Origin: Legionella tucsonensis
Lineage (GTDB): Bacteria; Pseudomonadota; Gammaproteobacteria; Legionellales; Legionellaceae
Direction of reading: 5' to 3'
Length of the DNA: 64,000 bases
NCBI RefSeq assembly: GCF_001468035.1
Contig: NZ_LNZA01000001.1
Span: forward strand, 765,020 to 829,019
In this document: one piece after another, positions 58,541 to 64,000 of the stretch
Layout: the number at the start of each line of letters is the position of its first letter
Numbering within the stretch: the stretch's first letter is position 1
The notes under the pieces: model-generated
Databases searched by the model: none
Told to the model about the DNA's origin: nothing
Seen by the model: the letters and a program-made list of their open reading frames with translations, nothing else
Program-made: the position numbers and the translations under genes

Positions 58541-59461
58541 ATGGCTTGGGCAAGATTTATAACTAAACCTGGATTAGTCGGGATGGGATCTGGTATGACT
58601 TATTTGTTTCAGCAAGTATACCAATATAAGCAATTCGAAGAGCAAATGAACCCTCTATCGGACGCAACAGAACTCCCTACAAGAGAACAAGTTCAAGCGA
58701 ATCAAAAAGAATACGTTGTTATAGGTAGACAAAGTCCTGATGTTGGTCCATGGGATCCTAAAAAATATCCTAAGCACCATTATCTCGATGCGATTAACAA
58801 GAGTCCGTTATTTTTGAAACAACTGGGCACTCGTATGGATAATGAGAAGCATTACGATATGCCTGTCGGCGGTGACTTCATAACAGTACCGCTCACACCA
58901 AACCCGAAAGTACCACAAGTCGTCATTAAACCTGAGAATATGATTAGTACAGCAGTGGAGGATCTTCCTGACGATGCATGCTATGAGGTAAGCTTTGCAA
59001 GAAAACAAGCATTTACTGATTTAAGTAAAGGCAAATCGCCGTTTTATCACTCCTCTTTTGCATTTAGAGTAGTTACTCCCGATAGACCTGCTCATCCTAA
59101 TACGGTAGTGATATCAGGTAAACAAGTAAAAGAGATGGTTGCAGATATTAATAAGACTATTTGTGAACCGCAACATTGTACCATGAATAGCTCCAATTGC
59201 TATTCCGCCGGACTTTATGGAATGAAAGCCTTGGCTGAGGTCGTTGACAGGAGTTCAGTTGATGAAACCACAAAAAAAACCAATCTAAAATCCATAGCGG
59301 ATGTAACAAAGCAGGTAGCGCGCGATAATTATGGTCGAGGGGTAACCAATAATCCCGTTGTTAGCGTTGCTCTAATCTCTGATATGTATAAGTTGTTGAA
59401 AAAACATGAACTACTAATAGATATTGAAGTACAACATCAGAATCAGTCAGGGTTTAAATAG
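58541..59461 (+). CDS. Cys/His protein B of a paralogous pair, possible effector
   Basis: This 306-residue protein is related to the gene at 57024-57830. Shared blocks are VVIGRQSP (residues 59-66), TRMDNE (97-102), SFARK (141-145), a His-bearing strand FYHSSFAFRV (His 160), ISGKQVKEM (181-189) and NSSNCYSAGLYGM (Cys 210). In this copy GRQSP and TRMD precede FARK; in the other they follow it. The first 30 residues are somewhat hydrophobic (PGLVGMGSGMTYLF) but not a clear signal. The function is unknown; a permuted thiol hydrolase is conceivable. Confidence 0.6.
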   Translation: MAWARFITKPGLVGMGSGMTYLFQQVYQYKQFEEQMNPLSDATELPTREQVQANQKEYVVIGRQSPDVGPWDPKKYPKHHYLDAINKSPLFLKQLGTRMDNEKHYDMPVGGDFITVPLTPNPKVPQVVIKPENMISTAVEDLPDDACYEVSFARKQAFTDLSKGKSPFYHSSFAFRVVTPDRPAHPNTVVISGKQVKEMVADINKTICEPQHCTMNSSNCYSAGLYGMKALAEVVDRSSVDETTKKTNLKSIADVTKQVARDNYGRGVTNNPVVSVALISDMYKLLKKHELLIDIEVQHQNQSGFK

Positions 59462-59644
59462 GACTTTTCATTTTAAAAGCGGTCTATAATTCTTACTACA
59501 TAAGGGTTATATGGTTTTTTTAAAAAAACAGCTCTTATCCATGCAACTATGCGGCAGATTGAAGTTTATTATTCTTGGTTTTAAACAAGAATTTTCCTCT
59601 GATTGTGTGTCAATTTGCAGGATGACGACAGATCCAATACTTAG

Positions 59645-59665
59645 ACGCCCCTTATAAAGGGGCGT
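59645..59665. repeat. Intergenic hairpin between convergent genes
   Basis: ACGCCCCTT, a three-base ATA loop and AAGGGGCGT form a perfect 9-bp GC-rich stem. It sits in a stretch with AGGATGACG and GGGATGAC phrases, typical of dispersed intergenic repeats in Legionella. It may terminate transcription from either side. Confidence 0.55.
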
Positions 59666-59711
59666 GAACGAAGTGTATAAAAAGATTCTCAGACTCGGGA
59701 TGACTTCTGGG

Positions 59712-60260
59712 TTATTTAAATTGGTAGCGTATTGCTCTATATTCTCCAGGTTGTAAATTCTCCAATTTCCAATCAGCGATCTGATGTCGTACCAATCTTA
59801 AAGTAGGGAAGCCAATTGCTGCAGTCATTTTGCGAACCTGATGATTTTTTCCTTCTTTTAGAATAATCTCTAGCCAACGAGTAGGGATATTTTGTCGAAA
59901 GCGGATTGGAGGATTACGCGGCCATAATGGGGGGGCATCAATGAGTCTGACTTGAGCTGGCAAAAAGCTAATGTCTTTAAGAACCAATCCCTTTTTCAGA
60001 GGTTCTAAGTCTAACTCAGTAGGTATTCCTTCCACCTGCACCCAATAATACTTCCTTTTATTGAATTTGGGATGGGTAAGATGATGTTGCAAAGCGCCAT
60101 TATTGGTTAATAATAATAACCCTTCACTGTTTTTATCCAATCGTCCTGCTGCATAAAAATCAGGTTTATCAATAAAAGCAGCTAATGTGTATTCAGGATT
60201 CTCACCAGAAAATTGACTGACGATACCATAAGGTTTATTGAAAAGTATAATTTCCGGCAT
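59712..60260 (-). CDS. rluE: 23S rRNA pseudouridine synthase RluE-like
   Basis: This pseudouridine synthase of the RsuA branch has 182 residues and no S4 domain. The catalytic Asp lies in AAGRLDKNSEGLLLLTNNG (about residues 37-55). KGKYYWVQV-like (here KRKYYWVQVEG) and GKNHQVRKMTAAIGFPTLRLVR are the other family motifs. Size and absence of S4 favour RluE, which modifies U2457 of 23S rRNA in E. coli. Confidence 0.9.
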   Translation of the reverse strand: MPEIILFNKPYGIVSQFSGENPEYTLAAFIDKPDFYAAGRLDKNSEGLLLLTNNGALQHHLTHPKFNKRKYYWVQVEGIPTELDLEPLKKGLVLKDISFLPAQVRLIDAPPLWPRNPPIRFRQNIPTRWLEIILKEGKNHQVRKMTAAIGFPTLRLVRHQIADWKLENLQPGEYRAIRYQFK

Positions 60261-60402
60261 TAAGTATGATATAAAAAGGGTTTGAGTGCGCTTATAGTAG
60301 GTGCTTTCTATATGATGAGCAAACTTTCAATACAATCCATTGTTTTTAAAGGTTAATTATTGTACAATAAGGCAAAAATTATACCTTAAGGTGAAAATTT
60401 AC

Positions 60403-61101
60403 ATGAAATACACAATCTTGCTTTCACTTTTTTTTTGTCAATTTGCATATGCAATGAATCATATTGTTATGGTTGGTGATGAAAAAGTAGAGATTAAGCA
60501 TACACTAGGCAAAGGCAAGACCTATATTCATTTACATCGTAGTGAACAAACAGCTTTAAAAGCAGCACAGGCAGTGATCCAGAGAGACGGGGGGAGCCTT
60601 ATTGCTTTAGTACACTCTGGTGGTCGCAACATAGTATTTCATTTACATAATAAGCGTTATGAATTTGATCCGAATCGAATTTTTACAGATAATGGGATTA
60701 AAAAAACGCTTTCGCAGTTTGGGCCATATAGTCCCCAGGCGCATCAGGAAGTAAATAAGTTGGCAAGTAAAATTAAACAGCTACTGCCGAAAGGTAAAGT
60801 AGTTGCTGTTCATAATAATTCATCTTATTCGCTCAAAGATTATTTACCAGGAAAATCGTTGGAAAATGATGCTCAGGCGATTTATATGGTTCCTGAAAAT
60901 TATTTTCGGAATTTTTATTTAGTTACCAAAATTAATGATTTTCTTCGTTTGAAAAGTCAAGGTTATAATGGTGTTTTACAAAAATCTTCTGCAACAGATG
61001 ATGGATCATTATCTATTTATTTAGCAAAAAATGATTATATCAATGTTGAAGCAGGATATGATCAACTGATTGAGCAAATCAAAATGTTGCAACATGCTTA
61101 G
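60403..61101 (+). CDS. Exported conserved hypothetical protein
   Basis: The mature domain follows a signal peptide (1-19, ending FAYA). The 232-residue sequence shows probable conserved stretches ALVHSGGRNIVFHL, RYEFDPNRIFTDNGI and VAVHNNSSYSLKDYL, polar clusters that look like an active site (His, Asn, Arg, Asp), but I cannot name the family. The first open codon lies 21 codons upstream; AAGGTG before 60403 and the clean signal peptide favour this start. Confidence 0.65.
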   Translation: MKYTILLSLFFCQFAYAMNHIVMVGDEKVEIKHTLGKGKTYIHLHRSEQTALKAAQAVIQRDGGSLIALVHSGGRNIVFHLHNKRYEFDPNRIFTDNGIKKTLSQFGPYSPQAHQEVNKLASKIKQLLPKGKVVAVHNNSSYSLKDYLPGKSLENDAQAIYMVPENYFRNFYLVTKINDFLRLKSQGYNGVLQKSSATDDGSLSIYLAKNDYINVEAGYDQLIEQIKMLQHA

Positions 61102-61199
61102 TAAGCTTCCAACCACGAAGAATTAAATAGAAATGGTACTTGGGATTCCAAGTTATCACATGCTATCATTGCCTTCTCTCTCATTTTACGGAGTTGTCA

Positions 61200-62456
61200 A
61201 TGACATACGATAAAATCAAAGTGCCTTCACATGGTGAAGCTATTACAGTTACTGCTGATCTATCACTTCGTGTACCCAATAATCCCATTATCCCTTTTAT
61301 TGAAGGAGATGGCATTGGTGTAGATGTAACACCTCCTATGATTCGAGTTGTTGATGCTGCGGTTGCAAAAGCATATGGCGATAAGAGAAAAATTGCCTGG
61401 ATGGAAGTGTATGCGGGTGAAAAAGCAACAAAAGTTTATGGATCTGATCAATGGTTACCTAAAGAAACTTTAGACGCACTGCAAGAATATGTTGTTTCGA
61501 TTAAAGGCCCCTTGACTACTCCTGTCGGTGGTGGAATTCGCTCGCTGAATGTTGCAATTCGTCAAGAACTGGATCTCTATACTTGTTTACGTCCAATTCG
61601 TTATTTCACTGGCGTTCCAAGTCCCCTTAAAGAGCCTGAAAAAACGGATATGGTTATTTTTAGGGAAAATTCTGAAGATATTTATGCGGGTATTGAATGG
61701 CAAGCTGATACCCCTGAAGCCAAAAAAGTGATTGAATTCTTGATAAAAGATATGGGTGTTAAAAAAATCCGTTTTCCTGAGCAGTGTGGCATAGGGGTTA
61801 AACCAGTTTCTAAGGAAGGAACTACGCGCTTAGTCAGAGCAGCAATCCAATATGCAATTGATAATGACCGGCACACGGTAACTTTGGTTCATAAGGGCAA
61901 TATTATGAAATTTACCGAGGGTGCATTTAAAGATTGGGGTTATCAAGTTGCACGTAATTTTTTTGACGCCAAAGAATATGAAGGCGGCCCCTGGATGGAA
62001 ATCAAGAGTCCTAAAACAGGGAAGCGAATCATCATTAATGATGTTATTGCGGATGCGTTTCTACAACAAATTCTTTTAAGACCAGAAGATTACAGCGTAA
62101 TTGCTACACTTAATTTAAATGGCGACTACATTTCTGATGCTTTGGCAGCCCAAGTAGGTGGGATCGGCATTGCTCCAGGTGCAAATTTAAGTGACAAAGT
62201 TGCTGTATTTGAAGCAACTCATGGAACTGCGCCAAAATATGCGGGCAAGAATAAAGTAAATCCTGGCTCCATTATCCTTTCTGCAGAAATGATGTTACGT
62301 CATATGGGTTGGACTGAGGCGGCTGATTTAATTATTAAAGGCATGCAAGGTGCTATAGCAGCCAAAACAGTAACTTATGATTTTGAACGTGGCATGATCG
62401 GTGCAACATTGGTGAGTAGCTCTGGTTTTGGAGATGAAGTAATTAAGCAAATGTAA
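61200..62456 (+). CDS. icd: Isocitrate dehydrogenase (NADP-dependent)
   Basis: It oxidatively decarboxylates isocitrate to 2-oxoglutarate in the citric acid cycle. The 418 residues are typical of the E. coli type. The phosphorylation/substrate loop [33 protein letters not shown], and [25 protein letters not shown] with the metal-binding Asp residues are intact, as is [20 protein letters not shown]. The frame is open 20 codons further upstream, but GGAG is correctly spaced for the ATG at 61200. Confidence 0.97.
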   Translation: MTYDKIKVPSHGEAITVTADLSLRVPNNPIIPFIEGDGIGVDVTPPMIRVVDAAVAKAYGDKRKIAWMEVYAGEKATKVYGSDQWLPKETLDALQEYVVSIKGPLTTPVGGGIRSLNVAIRQELDLYTCLRPIRYFTGVPSPLKEPEKTDMVIFRENSEDIYAGIEWQADTPEAKKVIEFLIKDMGVKKIRFPEQCGIGVKPVSKEGTTRLVRAAIQYAIDNDRHTVTLVHKGNIMKFTEGAFKDWGYQVARNFFDAKEYEGGPWMEIKSPKTGKRIIINDVIADAFLQQILLRPEDYSVIATLNLNGDYISDALAAQVGGIGIAPGANLSDKVAVFEATHGTAPKYAGKNKVNPGSIILSAEMMLRHMGWTEAADLIIKGMQGAIAAKTVTYDFERGMIGATLVSSSGFGDEVIKQM

Positions 62457-62481
62457 AATATATGGGATAAGCATAGCCGAA

Positions 62482-62539
62482 GGAAATGAGTGCAATTTGG
62501 AGAGATAAATGCAGTCTCTCCGAATTGCACATTACTTCC
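62482..62539 (+). terminator. Long hairpin downstream of icd
   Basis: A 16-bp stem (GTGCAATTTGGAGAGA with TCTCTCCGAATTGCAC, one G-U pair) encloses a nine-base loop, extended by weaker pairing of GGAAATGA with TTACTTCC. It begins 25 bases after the icd stop. No T-run follows, so it may work as a processing or mRNA-stabilising hairpin rather than a classic terminator. Confidence 0.6.
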
Positions 62540-62704
62540 ATTAGGTTGAAATTTACGCCATTTATGATTTCTATCGTTAATGAATGCTATCTAATCAATA
62601 TGTTTTTGATTATTTCAAAGGCTAATTTTTTCATTAAAATTAGCTGATTTTACTGGCCAAAAGTGCGTAGGGAGTCTATAAAAATAATATAGAGGTTGTA
62701 TGTT

Positions 62705-63028
62705 ATGAGTGGGCAGAATCTAGAAGAAATTATAAGGCCTAAAGTAGCTGATCCGGAGCAGAGCACCGAAATCAGAGTGCCTAGGAAGTACAAAGTAGTG
62801 TTGCTCAATGATGATTATACACCTATGGATTTTGTAGTTGATGTACTGAAGCATTTTTTTCATCTTAGTGAAGAAACTGCGATTCAGGTGATGTTACAGG
62901 TTCACATTCAAGGAAAAGGCGTGTGTGGGGTATTTACGCGAGATATAGCAGAAACAAAAGTAGCGCTGGTAAATGAATACGCCAGAATGAATCAGCACCC
63001 ATTGCTATCCAGCATGGAACCCGAGTAA
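62705..63028 (+). CDS. clpS: ClpS adaptor protein
   Basis: This 107-residue adaptor delivers N-degron substrates to ClpAP. An unstructured N-terminus precedes the core with [22 protein letters not shown] (degron-binding Asp pair and Met), [20 protein letters not shown] and the end of the fold. A TTG three codons upstream is in frame; AGAGG nine bases before the ATG at 62705 supports the chosen start. clpA follows after 30 bases. Confidence 0.96.
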   Translation: MSGQNLEEIIRPKVADPEQSTEIRVPRKYKVVLLNDDYTPMDFVVDVLKHFFHLSEETAIQVMLQVHIQGKGVCGVFTRDIAETKVALVNEYARMNQHPLLSSMEPE

Positions 63029-63058
63029 TTTGCTATGGGCTGAAGAGGAGCAACGACA

Positions 63059-64000
63059 ATGTTAAATAAAGAACTTGAATTCACCTTGAATCTAGCTTTC
63101 AAGGAAGCAAAGGAAAAACGTCATGAATTTATGACTGTTGAGCATTTGTTATTGTCATTGCTTGATAACCCAGCAGCTGGAAGTGTATTGCAAGCATGTG
63201 ATGCAAATATTGAAGCATTACGCCGGGATTTAATTGAATTCATCGATGAAACTACTCCAAGAATCCCTGAAGATGAATTAGATAGAGAAACTCAACCTAC
63301 ACTTGGTTTTCAACGTGTATTACAACGTGCTGTATTTCATGTGCAATCTGCAGGAAAAACCGAGGTTACCGGAGCTAATGTTTTAGCAGCTATTTTTAGT
63401 GAACAAGAAAGCCAGGCAGTTTATTTCTTACGTAGGGAAAATATTACGCGACTTGATGTGATTAATTATATTTCTCATGGTGTTTCTAAGTATCAAAATA
63501 ATGATATGCATGAGAATATGAATTCTATGGAAGATGATATGGGCTCATCAGAAGGTAATGAGTCACCTCTAGAAAGTTATTGCACAAACCTCAACCGACG
63601 TGCGAAACAAGGAAAGATTGATCCTTTAATCGGGCGTCATGAAGAAGTACAGCGTACAATACAGGTGTTGTGTCGACGCAGGAAAAATAATCCATTACTT
63701 GTTGGGGAAGCAGGTGTGGGTAAAACCGCAATTGCTGAGGGCTTAGCCCGACGCATTGTAGATGGTGAAATACCGGATGCAATCCGTGATTGTATCGTCT
63801 ATTCACTTGATCTGGGTGCTTTACTCGCCGGAACCAAATATCGGGGTGATTTTGAAAAACGATTAAAAGCAGTATTAAAGCAGTTAGGACAACAGGAAGG
63901 AGCTGTACTGTTTATTGATGAAATTCATACAATTATTGGTGCTGGAGCAGCCTCAGGCGGTGTTATGGATGCATCCAATTTAATTAAGCCATTGCTGGCA
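63059..64000 (+). CDS. clpA: ClpA ATPase (5' part; continues beyond the window)
   Basis: This is the unfoldase partner of ClpP, read from the ATG at 63059 (GAGGAG upstream) to the window edge, about 314 codons without a stop. The N-domain (1-145, [30 protein letters not shown]) and the linker are followed by the first AAA+ module: [21 protein letters not shown], Walker [31 protein letters not shown] and Walker [17 protein letters not shown]. The remaining half lies to the right. Confidence 0.97.
   Translation, partial: MLNKELEFTLNLAFKEAKEKRHEFMTVEHLLLSLLDNPAAGSVLQACDANIEALRRDLIEFIDETTPRIPEDELDRETQPTLGFQRVLQRAVFHVQSAGKTEVTGANVLAAIFSEQESQAVYFLRRENITRLDVINYISHGVSKYQNNDMHENMNSMEDDMGSSEGNESPLESYCTNLNRRAKQGKIDPLIGRHEEVQRTIQVLCRRRKNNPLLVGEAGVGKTAIAEGLARRIVDGEIPDAIRDCIVYSLDLGALLAGTKYRGDFEKRLKAVLKQLGQQEGAVLFIDEIHTIIGAGAASGGVMDASNLIKPLLA

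Overview
The window is AT-rich and reads as part of a Legionella chromosome, probably a species other than L. pneumophila. The clearest marker is an intact Mip-type FKBP isomerase at 27726-28427, nearly collinear with the Mip sequence I recall for L. pneumophila. Also consistent are a bacterial mevalonate pathway, a secreted protein built from DotI/IcmL-like domains, several coiled-coil or Cys/His proteins with the look of type IVB effectors, and REP-like palindromes. All of this is by eye; no searches were run.

Layout. 1-11.1 kb: tRNA-Lys, then two mevalonate gene pairs (phosphomevalonate kinase with HMG-CoA reductase, and diphosphomevalonate decarboxylase with mevalonate kinase). They are separated by an effector-like gene, an Mla/MCE lipid-transport operon with a PqiC-type lipoprotein, and pal-cpoB. 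11-21 kb: ftsB, cbpA-cbpM, a BON lipoprotein, a CBS protein, a thioredoxin/CcdA-like membrane protein, lipA, a large unknown protein, a POT-like transporter and a methyltransferase. 21-31.6 kb: csrA, birA with a phosphopantetheinyl transferase, accA-tilS, sdaA, mip, ampG and a two-gene membrane operon. 31.6-36.7 kb is accessory: an acetyltransferase, a decayed flavoprotein disulfide reductase, DUF4169, two tandem lumazine-synthase-like genes, tRNA-Leu, two small secreted proteins and the 701-residue IcmL-like repeat protein. 37-50.6 kb is mainly metabolic: nadA, nadB-purB, a SulP transporter, ppsA, a cation/proton antiporter, nadC, a Gram-positive-type MurG and an M20 peptidase. 50.8-64 kb: a ComEA-like protein, a 745-residue coiled-coil protein, mreBCD, a YbaB-like protein, two related Cys/His proteins around a pseudogene, rluE, icd, clpS and the start of clpA.

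Together the genes give four of the mevalonate-route enzymes (HMG-CoA synthase and isomerase are not here), the whole aspartate-to-nicotinate-mononucleotide route (nadB, nadA, nadC), the first acetyl-CoA carboxylase subunit beside biotin ligase, rod-shape and division genes, and envelope maintenance (Mla, Tol-Pal, AmpG).

The observations I find most novel are: a pair of paralogous Cys/His proteins (57.0-59.5 kb) whose conserved blocks occur in different order; a roughly 146-bp dispersed repeat read in frame inside tilS, with a second intergenic copy at 18.5 kb; a secreted protein with repeated IcmL/DotI-like domains; and tandem, apparently active-site-degenerate RibH paralogues next to DUF4169, both of an alphaproteobacterial flavour.
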